From a virus: 27,771 nt of DNA. Position 1 is the stretch's first letter; each line of letters starts with the position of its first letter. Location: positions 1 to 27,771 of IMG/VR virus record IMGVR_UViG_3300020215_000123. The stretch is one strand, 5' to 3'. Below, piece after piece: positions 8,052 to 16,535 of this stretch. Under the pieces are notes generated by a model. It saw only the letters and a list, made by a program, of their open reading frames with translations, was not told where the DNA came from and searched no databases. A program made the position numbers and the translations under genes.

Positions 8052-9242
8052 TTACCAAGACCAGATGTAGGCTGCGCCGACACCACCAACGCCACCGGCT
8101 CCGCCAGTTGCACCAGAGCCTCCGCCGCCTCCACCGCCGCCGTGAGTACCTCCTGCACCACCAGCGCCACCAGTGCCAGCAGTTGAACCTCCACCGCCTC
8201 CACCACCAGTACCGCCCTTAGTAGAGTCACCGTTGGTACCAGCAGTACCAGCAGCGCCTGTACCAGCACTTCCCGCTCCACCGCCACCTGCGGTGTATGA
8301 GCGTGTTGCACCACCAGCGCCACCAGTAGAAGCGTTAGCGTTGTTACCCGCGCCTGCTCCACCGCCACCGCCGCCGTACATTGATGAACCACCAGCAGTA
8401 CCGTTGTTACCAGACGCACCGCCGCCACCGGCTCCACCGCCCCACTCAGCGCAACCACCAGCAGCGTTAACGTTTCCGCCAGCACCACCGCCAGAAATCA
8501 TCGCGCCGGTTGATAGGCCGGTTGGGTACGGAGCACCACCAGCAGAAGCCGCTGTAGCGCCGATTGCTCCAGCGCCCATTGAGCCGCCTCCACCGCCACC
8601 ACTGTTGTTAGCAGCAGATGAGTGCTTACCTGCGCCACCGCCAAAAGCGGTCAGCCACGAGCCGAAGGTTGTGTTACCTCCTGCACCACCATCGCCACCA
8701 GCAGCGCCCGCAGTACCGCCAGCACCGACAGTTACTGTTTCAGTAGCACCTAGGGCAGAAGCCAGGAACACCTTGAACACACAGGCTCCACCGCCGCCTC
8801 CAGAGTTACCAGAACCACCACCAGAGCGGCCTCCTGCGCCGCCTCCACCGCCACCGAACAGCTTAACTGCAACGAACTTAACGTTCGCAGGCTTAGTCCA
8901 GGTGTCAGGCCCAGCAGCTGTAAATGCTACCGCGTTGGTGTGGATTCCCGCAGATGCGGCAATAGTGATGTCAACCTCTTCGTTACCCGCATCGTCAGCG
9001 ACGGTAAGAGTAATGTTACCGCCCTCAATAAGGTTAAGCGCACGACGGGTGCCTACTAGGACTCCCGCCTTGCGGACAATGGTGCGCGCTGCTGCACCTA
9101 GGTTAGTGCTCGCAAGATTCAGCTTAGAATCTAGGTCGTCTACAAAGTTGTTGAACCCGAGACCAGAAGGAGCATCAGCCGTGGTGTCGTACTTAGGGAA
9201 CGAGAAGTTGGTACTTGGAGTACCAGTAATATCAGCAGGCAT
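8052..9242 (-). CDS. Glycine-rich tail fibre / adhesin-like protein
   Basis: This 396-aa protein starts at ATG 9242 with GGAGG upstream. Residues 1-95 look like a fibre attachment module. Residues 105-135 (TWTKPANVKFVAVKLFGG) match the common beta-strand entry to phage glycine-rich fibre domains. Roughly 135-385 is dominated by runs of GGGGG and GGAGG with small residues, ending AYIWSW. Such regions can fold as polyglycine-II helix bundles, as in T-even gp38-type adhesins, and often carry host-range determinants. Its place directly after another fibre-type gene supports a role in receptor binding. The repeats make it a likely hotspot for length variation. On the opposite strand the repeats create a long artefactual Pro-rich frame. 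Confidence 0.7.
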   Translation of the reverse strand: MPADITGTPSTNFSFPKYDTTADAPSGLGFNNFVDDLDSKLNLASTNLGAAARTIVRKAGVLVGTRRALNLIEGGNITLTVADDAGNEEVDITIAASAGIHTNAVAFTAAGPDTWTKPANVKFVAVKLFGGGGGGAGGRSGGGSGNSGGGGGACVFKVFLASALGATETVTVGAGGTAGAAGGDGGAGGNTTFGSWLTAFGGGAGKHSSAANNSGGGGGGSMGAGAIGATAASAGGAPYPTGLSTGAMISGGGAGGNVNAAGGCAEWGGGAGGGGASGNNGTAGGSSMYGGGGGGAGAGNNANASTGGAGGATRSYTAGGGGAGSAGTGAAGTAGTNGDSTKGGTGGGGGGGSTAGTGGAGGAGGTHGGGGGGGGSGATGGAGGVGGVGAAYIWSW

Positions 9243-9251
9243 TCAACCCTC

Positions 9252-9755
9252 CTATACGGCCTGGAAGTAAACGCCGTCGAGACAAACGTTGGCGTTGTTA
9301 GATGGATTCTGTGGTGTAACTGTGCCGTCAGAGTCGATGTCTAGTCGCCCAACAGCGTTGTTTGAAAGTACAACCGTGATTACGTCAGACGCAGGGCGAA
9401 AACCAGGCGGTAGTGTGAAAGCAGAGCTACCCACCGCGCCTGACTTGATTACCCCTCGAAAGTGGATGAACCCAAATGGATCCCTCCAGTATCCGGCTGC
9501 GTGATAGGGGCTACCGTAGTTAACCCACGCATTGGTATACGCAGGCGCTCCAGCAGCCCCTACCGTTACGAAATTAGGAGTCGGAACCGTAAGCTTGTCC
9601 CGGATGGTCAAGTTGTTTAGTGCTACCAGGTCGCTAACCGCTAGATACTCCAGATGCTGATTCGGAGTACCTTCGATGATGTCCCTGACGATCTTAACCA
9701 GGGTAGTCATATCCATGTTTGCAAGCGCACCTGAAGCCTGCTGACCCACAGACAT
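9252..9755 (-). CDS. Tail fibre / receptor-binding-type protein
   Basis: A 167-aa protein whose ATG follows the TAA of the 718-aa gene directly (TAAATG). Residues about 1-60 look like a fibre shaft or trimerisation segment. Residues 75-165 contain the pattern GYWRDPFGFIHFRGVIKSG ... FTLPPGFRPASDV, which is the typical C-terminal beta-jelly domain of many phage fibre tips (G-hydrophobic-RG followed by LPxGxRP). It probably forms a short trimeric fibre or spike on the nozzle. Translation is likely coupled to the upstream gene. Confidence 0.7.
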   Translation of the reverse strand: MSVGQQASGALANMDMTTLVKIVRDIIEGTPNQHLEYLAVSDLVALNNLTIRDKLTVPTPNFVTVGAAGAPAYTNAWVNYGSPYHAAGYWRDPFGFIHFRGVIKSGAVGSSAFTLPPGFRPASDVITVVLSNNAVGRLDIDSDGTVTPQNPSNNANVCLDGVYFQAV

Positions 9756-11912
9756 TTATACCCTCCCCGGACGTAGTAGCTTGTATGTGATTCCGTATGG
9801 CCCCAGCGTCAGTCGGTCAATTGCTGACGACGACTGGTACAACCTGAAGTGGATGTGCTGTGACTTCTTTGAGAAGCGTGCTCGCTTCGGAACGTACACC
9901 GCTTCCACGATGTCATCCCAGGTAGCGAACGCTGCCTTGAGAGCATCCCAGGTCGTATACGTCTGTGAGATTGTCTCCCACGTCGGTACCGAACTTACGA
10001 ACTCAGTTAGGAGCGTGCTTCCGATGTTGTTAAGTCCAAGCACAACATCACACTTGATCGAACCGCCAGCTACCAAGTAATGTACGGCCAGCTGTCTGAA
10101 TCTCTTGAGCCGCATGGCATCGCCCGCGTTGAACTTCTTAGACTCAAAGAAGAAATCAGGGCCGGTAGTACCGCCGTCACACGCGAAGGCGTCCACGCCC
10201 TCGGAGTCGAACAGGTCGTCGGTGTCACACACACGAACCTTGGTGCTGTCGTTTGCGATGTACCAAACCTGCTTACCCTCACTCGCTGGAAGCTGTACAG
10301 CCCCGCGAATGTTGAGATTGGTAGCCATGGTTACCGCCTGGGTTACCATGTTAATCAGGATTGTCCAGCGCGAAGGAGTAGACGAAACGTTACCCTTAAT
10401 CACTGGAATTGTAGGGTCAAGATCCTCGATGAAGAGGATGTAGTGGTCACGAGCAATCATTGAGTACATGCGGTATCTGTCAGGATCGAATGATCTGACT
10501 GAGTTCTTCCACACATCGCCCAACTTCGCTGCGGTCAGGTTGTGTACCTGAATACCGTCGTAGAAGTGAATACCGTCACGACCCGCCCAAATAGCTCCAC
10601 CGCCGTATGGCTGCACCGACATACCCGACAACACACCATCGTCGTGAATCTTCTTCACAGAGAAGGACTCACGGCTAGAGCCGTGGATCGCAAACGCTTC
10701 ATCTTCCTTCAACACCACAAGGGAGTTGTAGGCAGGTACAAGCGCGCGAATCGGCTGGTTGACCATGGTAGTCGAGCTAATCTCGATCCAGTCTCCATCT
10801 GCGGTAACATCAAGTGCCTCAGGGTCAGCTGGATCAGAGAACCATACGCGGAAGGTCTTTTCGTGCTGTGCGCCACAGTTGGCGTACCACTGACGCTCTG
10901 CGTACACCGCTGATAGAAACCCAACCTTGCTTGAGTTGCTAAGGTTGTTAATCGACCAGTCACCATCAGCCTTCAGTGCAACGTACTTCTCGTCCGCCAT
11001 CGCAATAGCAGCGTTAGCGGTAAGCGTCAGGCTAATTTCTGAAGTTACGGCCGATACCTTTCCAACGTAAGCCATATCGCTGGCGCGGTAAATCTGCCAG
11101 GTACCAGAGTTAAGGCCCTGCGACTGGAACTTGGTAGCACCACCTGACACAGTAGTTGAGTCAGTAGCGCAGGTGATTCGACCAGTCATTACCTTCGGGT
11201 ACAGCCCACGAATAGACTGGAACGTTCCAGAGAGCGCAGTGATCGCATACGGTGAAACGTTGGTCAGAGTTAGCTGGGTGCCTGAGTTGATCTGCTTTAC
11301 ACACCCGATCAAGGTAGAGGTGTAGCCTTCGTCAGTGTTGGCGAATAGCCACATACCTGGAGACACATTGGTATCGAAGCCAGTACCTGTAACGGTAGCC
11401 GACCCTCGGGTAACGGTTACGTTCACGGTGTAGTTGGCCTTGTTACCTCCGCGCCAATACGCGATTCCCTGCTCCACGCTGCCGATGTCGTAGACGTTGG
11501 TTACACCAACCAAGGTGCCGCCTGTTAGCGCTGCCTTCGCATCCACATAGCGGTACGCTGTCGCCTCCGCTGACGGATCGGTTGGTAGCGCATTAGGCCA
11601 CGCTAGGTCAACAATTGCACTCTTGTCGTCAGAGAGTACCGAGAAGTACCCGTTTGCGGCATTCCCGGTCAAGACCGCGTAACGTGTTGCGCCCTGGGGG
11701 TTGAGTGTAACTACGAACCCACTGCCCTTGCGTGAGAAGGTAGCTACACCCAACGCACCCTTAACAGGCCCACGTCGTCTGATACGCGCAGGATAGTCTA
11801 CAAGCCCGTCCTGAATGTACCGAGCTTCCGTATCATCCAGTTCCTGTGCGGGAAGCGCGAGATTCATGCCGCCTGGAGCACCAGGGAAAGTCTCCGTGAT
11901 GATTCCGGCCAA
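9756..11912 (-). CDS. Tail nozzle-like protein (gp10/gp12-type), beta-rich
   Basis: This 718-aa protein starts at TTG 11912, chosen because AAGGAGGT lies 5-6 nt upstream. It is almost entirely beta-strand in character, with long Thr/Ser/Val repeats. The central part (about 350-480) reads like a propeller: FRVWFSDPADPEAL, NSLVVLKEDEAFAIHGS, GGGAIWAGRDGIHFYDG. Proteins of this size immediately after a small helical adaptor form the tail tube/nozzle of podoviruses (T7 gp12, P22 gp10). That role is inferred from gene order, length and fold type. The neighbouring adaptor and fibre genes should contact it. Confidence 0.65.
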   Translation of the reverse strand: MAGIITETFPGAPGGMNLALPAQELDDTEARYIQDGLVDYPARIRRRGPVKGALGVATFSRKGSGFVVTLNPQGATRYAVLTGNAANGYFSVLSDDKSAIVDLAWPNALPTDPSAEATAYRYVDAKAALTGGTLVGVTNVYDIGSVEQGIAYWRGGNKANYTVNVTVTRGSATVTGTGFDTNVSPGMWLFANTDEGYTSTLIGCVKQINSGTQLTLTNVSPYAITALSGTFQSIRGLYPKVMTGRITCATDSTTVSGGATKFQSQGLNSGTWQIYRASDMAYVGKVSAVTSEISLTLTANAAIAMADEKYVALKADGDWSINNLSNSSKVGFLSAVYAERQWYANCGAQHEKTFRVWFSDPADPEALDVTADGDWIEISSTTMVNQPIRALVPAYNSLVVLKEDEAFAIHGSSRESFSVKKIHDDGVLSGMSVQPYGGGAIWAGRDGIHFYDGIQVHNLTAAKLGDVWKNSVRSFDPDRYRMYSMIARDHYILFIEDLDPTIPVIKGNVSSTPSRWTILINMVTQAVTMATNLNIRGAVQLPASEGKQVWYIANDSTKVRVCDTDDLFDSEGVDAFACDGGTTGPDFFFESKKFNAGDAMRLKRFRQLAVHYLVAGGSIKCDVVLGLNNIGSTLLTEFVSSVPTWETISQTYTTWDALKAAFATWDDIVEAVYVPKRARFSKKSQHIHFRLYQSSSAIDRLTLGPYGITYKLLRPGRV

Positions 11913-11923
11913 CGCGCACCTCC

Positions 11924-12562
11924 TTACAGATTATCGTCTGTATCGAAAACGTGAATGTAGTCAGGGCTGTCGTACTGACGCGCCCATAGATCCTGACGCA
12001 TATCGTTCATGCGCTTCTCGAAGTTACCCTGGAAGCGCTGCGCTAGCTCAATATCATCTTCCATGTCGTACAGCTTCCAGAGCGCCCCTAGAAGGATCGC
12101 TCGATGATGCCGTGCCGGAATGATGATGCCAGCTTCTGCTGTTCCGCTGGTTACCGCCGCAGGGGTGTGAATGTATCGCATTCGAAGCAGGCCGGTAGCC
12201 GCCGCTGGAATACGAACGAACTTCATGCTCCCTGCTAGGAAGTAGAACGCATAGGGATCGCCCGCCTCGGTCAACTCCGTAGCGAACATTTCCTCTGCGT
12301 CGTCCAGGCGCATGTATGGGATCCGAAGCCCGTTGTCGATTCTAACGACCTTCAACGCGGCCCGGAAGTCCGATGGGAAGTTAGACGGTGTGGCACTTGA
12401 GCCATCGAAGTTCAAGTCAATTGACTTCTCTAGGAACGGCCAAGGCTCACGACCACAAATCTCCCAAATTGAATCGTTGATAACGGACACCTTACGAGCA
12501 GTGCTAGTATCGGTGAAACCGTGATCCCCCAATTCGCTGATTAGGTCGCTTACTGAACTCAT
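11924..12562 (-). CDS. Head-tail adaptor (gp4/gp11-type tail tubular A-like)
   Basis: At 212 aa, its ATG overlaps the stop of the upstream gene (TAATG), so translation is coupled. The N-terminus has a helix-rich start (LISELGDHGFTDTSTARKVSVINDSIWEICGREPWPFLE). The middle is beta (about 50-120), followed by long C-terminal helices (RHHRAILLGALWKLYDMED ... ERMNDMRQDLW). The repeated-helix plus central-beta layout, with the WPFLE-type motif, is what I associate with podoviral adaptor proteins that bind the portal ring. The position between capsid and nozzle genes agrees. Family membership cannot be verified here. Confidence 0.65.
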   Translation of the reverse strand: MSSVSDLISELGDHGFTDTSTARKVSVINDSIWEICGREPWPFLEKSIDLNFDGSSATPSNFPSDFRAALKVVRIDNGLRIPYMRLDDAEEMFATELTEAGDPYAFYFLAGSMKFVRIPAAATGLLRMRYIHTPAAVTSGTAEAGIIIPARHHRAILLGALWKLYDMEDDIELAQRFQGNFEKRMNDMRQDLWARQYDSPDYIHVFDTDDNL

Positions 12563-13170
12563 TACTGAATACCTGTCCCTGTGCTAGGTACATAGATAGA
12601 TCCGGTAGTCGGATCAAGGTACATGCCCCACTGTGGTAGCGGAATGTAGCCTGAGTGAGGCAGGAAGGCGTCACTTCCACCTAGGGACTGTCCTGGAACA
12701 CCTCCTGGTGGGAGGTTAGACTGGCCTGGGATGTGGTTCTCCTGGTATGGAGGTGCAATCCCGCCTCCTGGCTGCTGCCTTGGAGTACCTGTCGGGATGC
12801 TAAGAGTTCCGCCTGGGGTGCCTCCGATGTCCCCAATACCTGGAGGTAGAATCGGACGGCCTACTGGTGCGTCAGGACGCGGAAGAGTCGGCATACCTGG
12901 GATAGGCTCACCTGGGTTATTACTATGCTCTCGTACCCCTGGTACTCCTACTCCACCTGGGCCTAGAGCCTGCATCAAGCTCTGCCCGTAGTTAGGCATC
13001 GGGCGCGTATACTGCGGCCCCTGCATTCGTCCTAGGAACCGTGCGACCGGATTACCGCCGAATCCAGCGCCTGGGCCTGGGGCCATTCCCCCGCCACCAA
13101 GGAGGCGCTGCAACAAGCGCTTCTGCCGCTCGTTACCAATCCTAGGATCGGCAAATGGTGTGCTAAGCAT
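12562..13170 (-). CDS. Pro/Gly-rich virion protein, unknown function
   Basis: A 202-aa protein starting at ATG 13170, which overlaps the TAA of the upstream gene. After a short basic helix (NERQKRLLQRLLGGG) the sequence is low-complexity Pro/Gly with PGG and PGQ motifs throughout. It ends in a compact hydrophobic segment (LPQWGMYLDPTTGSIYVP). No domain is recognised. Position between capsid and adaptor suggests a head-surface or head-completion component, but that is inference. Its stop overlaps the start of the adaptor gene. Confidence 0.55.
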   Translation of the reverse strand: MLSTPFADPRIGNERQKRLLQRLLGGGGMAPGPGAGFGGNPVARFLGRMQGPQYTRPMPNYGQSLMQALGPGGVGVPGVREHSNNPGEPIPGMPTLPRPDAPVGRPILPPGIGDIGGTPGGTLSIPTGTPRQQPGGGIAPPYQENHIPGQSNLPPGGVPGQSLGGSDAFLPHSGYIPLPQWGMYLDPTTGSIYVPSTGTGIQ

Positions 13171-13628
13171 TAATCCTTCTTTCGGTACTTACGGTTCTTA
13201 GGATGTAGGTTACGGTAGCTAGTTGGAAACGGATTGAATCCCTGATTGCGGAAGCCTGATACCAGCGCATCTGCCATCATCGCGTCCGCTTCCTCTGCCT
13301 GATGTCGTCGTTCGCGCTCTAGCGCGTCATTACGGGCCTGAATCTGCTTGAAAATCTTGACTCCGTGGCGTCGAACATCAGAGTTGTAAAGCTTGCGTGT
13401 TAGCTCGTCGGGTGCAGGGAGTCGAGTGCCTAGCCCCAAAACAGGGAACGGCTCGCCCATAGGCCCGTCCTTAAGGAACACAATCCACTCACCTGTATCC
13501 TGTCTACGTCCTAGGATCAAGTCAGGATCGTATTCATGGATTGCCTTCGCTGCGGCGCGTTCATCGGTGCCGGATACCCCTACTCCAGGTAGCCAAAGAG
13601 CGCCTGCTGGAATCTCAGGCTGAATCAT
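13170..13628 (-). CDS. Small virion-type protein downstream of capsid, unknown function
   Basis: A 152-aa protein starting at ATG 13628 with a very strong AAGGAGGGG upstream. The first half is compact and mixed alpha/beta (ILGRRQDTGEWIVFLKDGP). The second half has a charged helix (ALERERRHQAEEADAMMADA) and a basic tail (HPKNRKYRKKD). No family is recognised. It is separated from the capsid gene by a GC-rich hairpin that may lower its expression relative to the capsid gene. The next gene starts inside its stop codon. Confidence 0.55.
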   Translation of the reverse strand: MIQPEIPAGALWLPGVGVSGTDERAAAKAIHEYDPDLILGRRQDTGEWIVFLKDGPMGEPFPVLGLGTRLPAPDELTRKLYNSDVRRHGVKIFKQIQARNDALERERRHQAEEADAMMADALVSGFRNQGFNPFPTSYRNLHPKNRKYRKKD

Positions 13629-13649
13629 GCCCCTCCTTAGAAGTAAAGC

Positions 13650-13673
13650 GGGGGCAGCACTAAGGCTGCCCCC
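13650..13673 (-). terminator. Attenuator-like hairpin just after the capsid gene
   Basis: A perfect 9-bp GC-rich stem pairs 13650-13658 with 13665-13673 around a 6-nt loop. On the minus strand it is followed by GCTTTACTTCT, a weak T-rich stretch. It lies 12 nt downstream of the capsid stop. It is probably a partial terminator or an mRNA 3'-end stabiliser that sets capsid message above the downstream genes. Confidence 0.6.
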
Positions 13674-13685
13674 ACACAGTACGGC

Positions 13686-14915
13686 TTAGAAGCCAGTGTC
13701 GGTCAACCCGCTCATTACGAGCGAAGTGTTGCGACGGTCTGTTCCAAGGTTCGCGTAGCGGAATAGTACCGCCTGGAACGCATCGTAGTCTGACACCCAT
13801 CGGATAGTCAGACCATCACGGCTTAGGAAGTCCCAATCAGCCGGTGAGAACAGTCTAAAGTGCTTCTTGTGTACGAAGTGCAGCTTGCCCCACGGGTGTA
13901 GACGATCCGCAAGCAGGCGTAGGTTACCGCCACCTGCGTTGAAGGTGATCGCCTCGAAGCCACCGCGAAGAGTCTCGCTGTTCACGAAGCGTACATTGGT
14001 CTTGAAATCGTCGGTCTCGAAGAGACGACGAACTAGACCAGGAGTGGTAAGCACTGCCATCTGGTCAGAACGACCACCCGCGTTGTTAACCTTGTTCCAG
14101 TTCACCATCAGGTTGCTCAGTGAGAGCGCCCCACCAGTGGTGTCACGAAGGTTATCCCAAATGCGGTTACCTGCTGACGCCGCGTTTAGGTTTCCAACGG
14201 TGTTGGCTGCGGTTGGAAGGATCTTCTCCAGACCAGCGTCCATTTCGTAAACAGTTGCGGTGCTTACGTTACCAGATCGGTAGATACGGTGAGACGAAGA
14301 AGTTGTAACCGCAGCACCGCTAATAACGATCTGCGAGTTAGCTACGTCAACGTCGGTAACCTCACGACCAATCGCTACTGCCTGAGCATCAGCAGTGGTG
14401 CCGATGTCAATAACCATACCAACGTAGATGAAGCCCTTTGACAGAGCCTCAGCGCTGGATAGCGTTACAGTAGTAGACGCAGTGGTGGTACCACATGTAG
14501 CGATAACACCAGTGCCTGGGCCGTATAGCTGACGCGCGAAGTCAAGCATCACGTCGTCCTTAATACGGGTAAGTTCTTCCTTCAGCGCCTGAGCGAACGC
14601 ACCAGCGCTGCTCTTGGTCTTACTGATAGAAGGCCCTGATACCTGAATACGAGCGTAGTGGTACTTTAGGTCGTATTCAAGCTGCTTGTAACCCTGATTA
14701 CCCGCAGAAGGTAGCTGGATGTTCTCACCACGCGAGCCGATTCCACCGGAACGGGCCGAGTGTAGCGGGATAACCGCCTTGAGACCTTCCAGGTTTTCTG
14801 CATCCATCGGAAGAAGCTGGGTGATTAGGATTTCGTTGTTAAACTGATCCTGAATCGGCCCAATGTAAAAGTTCTTCATGATGTTAGTCAGGGTTGTTAG
14901 GTTTGCACCTGCCAT
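13686..14915 (-). CDS. Major capsid protein (HK97-fold type)
   Basis: A 409-aa protein that forms the head shell. The N-arm (1-50) leads into an E-loop-like region with SRGENIQLPSAGNQGYKQL. The P-domain helix (SAGAFAQALKEELTRIKDDV) is at about 103-122. Residues 140-215 look like an inserted Ig-like beta domain rich in Thr/Val/Ser. The C-terminal half contains VLTTPGLVRRLFETDDF and SPADWDFLSRDGLTIRWVSDYDAFQAVLF, typical of capsid proteins in many tailed actinobacteriophages. It follows the scaffold gene by about 36 nt and is followed by an attenuator-like hairpin, as expected for the most highly expressed virion gene. The ribosome site (AGGGAG) is rather far from the ATG. Confidence 0.85.
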   Translation of the reverse strand: MAGANLTTLTNIMKNFYIGPIQDQFNNEILITQLLPMDAENLEGLKAVIPLHSARSGGIGSRGENIQLPSAGNQGYKQLEYDLKYHYARIQVSGPSISKTKSSAGAFAQALKEELTRIKDDVMLDFARQLYGPGTGVIATCGTTTASTTVTLSSAEALSKGFIYVGMVIDIGTTADAQAVAIGREVTDVDVANSQIVISGAAVTTSSSHRIYRSGNVSTATVYEMDAGLEKILPTAANTVGNLNAASAGNRIWDNLRDTTGGALSLSNLMVNWNKVNNAGGRSDQMAVLTTPGLVRRLFETDDFKTNVRFVNSETLRGGFEAITFNAGGGNLRLLADRLHPWGKLHFVHKKHFRLFSPADWDFLSRDGLTIRWVSDYDAFQAVLFRYANLGTDRRNTSLVMSGLTDTGF

Positions 14916-14951
14916 GACTAGTTGCTACTCCCTGGTTGAGAGAATTACGGA

Positions 14952-16004
14952 TTAGTCAGCCAGTTCCAGCATTCGTAGGTGCTCCATAGCAGCGTCGTGA
15001 GCCGTGTCCAGATCCCCAAACTCCTGAGGCTGGGTGGTCAACGTTCCGCCACCTGGCATCGACTGAATCCCTGCTGAGCCTACCGCGCCCTGCTTCTTGT
15101 CGAAGTAACGATTCATTCTCTCATTGAAGATTTCATCGTAACGCTTCTGAGCCTGAAGCAGATTGCCTTCGTAGAAGCTGGCAAGCTCGTACACCGCGTC
15201 CATATCGGAGTCGGTGTAGTGAGGGTTGCTCTGTCGAATCATCGCATCCTGGCGCTGTAGTTCGCCTACAAGCGCCATCTGTAGCTGTTCTGCCTGCGCT
15301 GCCTGTTCCCGCTGCGAGTGGTAGCTCTTTAGCTGCTCCAGCTCCTGGCGAAGTCCAGTTAGCTCCTGGGCCACAGGTGCTAGTTCTGGATCTGCCTGAA
15401 GTGCGGCAAGAGGGTCATTCGCCATCTGCTGACGCTGAACCTCCTGAGAGGCTACGGCTTCCGCCTGCTGCGGGGTCAAGCCCAACTGCTCCAGTCCTAC
15501 GCTAAGTTCCTGGTGGAGTGCCATCCAGTTGTTAGGATCCTGAAGCGACTGGTAGAGTTCGACGGCCTCCTGGAGAGTTCCAGGGTCGCCAAACTGCTCG
15601 TAGACCCTAGCTCGCTCTGCGAGTTCCTGAGTCTTACGAGTGTAGTCGCCCTGGAAGGACTTGTAAGCGGTCTCGATTGCCTGTCGAGCATTCGGATCGG
15701 TTACACCTGCCAGGAGCGAGTTGAGGTCGGCGCGCGTAAAGGTGTCCTGCTGCGGAGTAGGCTGAAGAGCAGGCTGCTCTGAAACAGGCTGCTGCTCACG
15801 AGGGGCGAAACGGCCAGCTTCGTCCCTTGCCCAATTCCGCTCGTTGGTTGCACCATACGTCTGATCCGCTACCTCGCGGGGAGCCGGTGTCTGAGAAGTT
15901 TGAGGGCCGGTGGTCTGCTCTGCAATCAGAGTGTCAATACCGCCAGCGTTGTCAATTGCTTCTGCTGCACCTGCAACATCAATGTCGGCAATTCCGCCTG
16001 ACAT
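14952..16004 (-). CDS. Scaffolding protein
   Basis: A 350-aa acidic, Gln/Glu/Ala-rich protein starting at ATG 16004 with GGAGG upstream. Residues 1-95 are disordered in appearance. Residues about 115-270 form long amphipathic or coiled-coil helices (LTGLRQELEQLKSYHSQR). The C-terminus ends in a short helix (MEHLRMLELAD). No enzymatic motif is seen. Size, composition and position immediately upstream of the capsid gene fit an assembly scaffold that directs procapsid formation and then leaves. A ClpP-like protease lies much further upstream in the operon and could process it, but no direct evidence is seen. Confidence 0.8.
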   Translation of the reverse strand: MSGGIADIDVAGAAEAIDNAGGIDTLIAEQTTGPQTSQTPAPREVADQTYGATNERNWARDEAGRFAPREQQPVSEQPALQPTPQQDTFTRADLNSLLAGVTDPNARQAIETAYKSFQGDYTRKTQELAERARVYEQFGDPGTLQEAVELYQSLQDPNNWMALHQELSVGLEQLGLTPQQAEAVASQEVQRQQMANDPLAALQADPELAPVAQELTGLRQELEQLKSYHSQREQAAQAEQLQMALVGELQRQDAMIRQSNPHYTDSDMDAVYELASFYEGNLLQAQKRYDEIFNERMNRYFDKKQGAVGSAGIQSMPGGGTLTTQPQEFGDLDTAHDAAMEHLRMLELAD

Positions 16005-16037
16005 TTTACCTCCATGGTCGGTGGAGTCCCTAACGGG

Positions 16038-16535
16038 TTATTCCACATGGCGTGGAAGTGCTCTAGGCGCTTCCACGATTTCAGCATCAATAATCTCTTC
16101 CTGACGCATAGCACTGAGAGCCAGTGCCTGCTGCAACACCGGAGCAAGCGCCTCGCGCATTTCTTCCGGTGATGGAAGAGCTAGTCGATGCTCAGTACGA
16201 CTGGTAGCCAGCCCCTTGATTACCGATAGCTTATCGGTCAAGGTTCCAACTACTGCGTTTAGTTCACCAACCTTCGCATCCGGCAACTTCTCTTCGATCA
16301 TGAGAAGCGCCTTGTTTCGGACGCGCTCAGCGTCGTTAACGAAGGTGTCGATTGCTTCACTCACCTCTTCGTCTACCGGAGGGCCGGAACTCTTCCATTC
16401 ATCCCGCCAGCGGCGAAGGGTGTTCACAGGAATGTCTAGTTCCCGTGCAGTTCTCTTTAGGTTGTCTCCGTTCGCCTTAAGCTGAACGTAAGCGCGGGCC
16501 TTTTCTTCAGGTGTGTAGGATGGTCTACCCGCCAA
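16038..16535 (-). CDS. Helix-turn-helix protein, small-terminase-like
   Basis: I take the start as TTG 16535 (GGGAGG 8 nt upstream, giving MAGRPSYTPEEK), 165 aa. An in-frame ATG 27 nt further upstream would overlap the previous gene more. Residues 5-45 form a homeodomain-like helix-turn-helix (NGDNLKRTARELDIPVNTLR, then RWRDEW). Residues 55-115 are coiled helices suited to oligomerisation (NKALLMIEEKLPDAKVGELN). Small terminase subunits combine just these two parts to recognise packaging sites. A transcription regulator is the main alternative. The gene is unusually placed between portal and scaffold rather than before the large terminase. Confidence 0.6.
   Translation of the reverse strand: MAGRPSYTPEEKARAYVQLKANGDNLKRTARELDIPVNTLRRWRDEWKSSGPPVDEEVSEAIDTFVNDAERVRNKALLMIEEKLPDAKVGELNAVVGTLTDKLSVIKGLATSRTEHRLALPSPEEMREALAPVLQQALALSAMRQEEIIDAEIVEAPRALPRHVE

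Noticed and set aside
8173-9270. Long plus-strand Pro/Ala-rich open frame opposite the Gly-rich fibre gene
   Set aside because: It is the antisense reading of Gly codons (GGN gives CCN). It lacks a ribosome site and opposes the operon direction.
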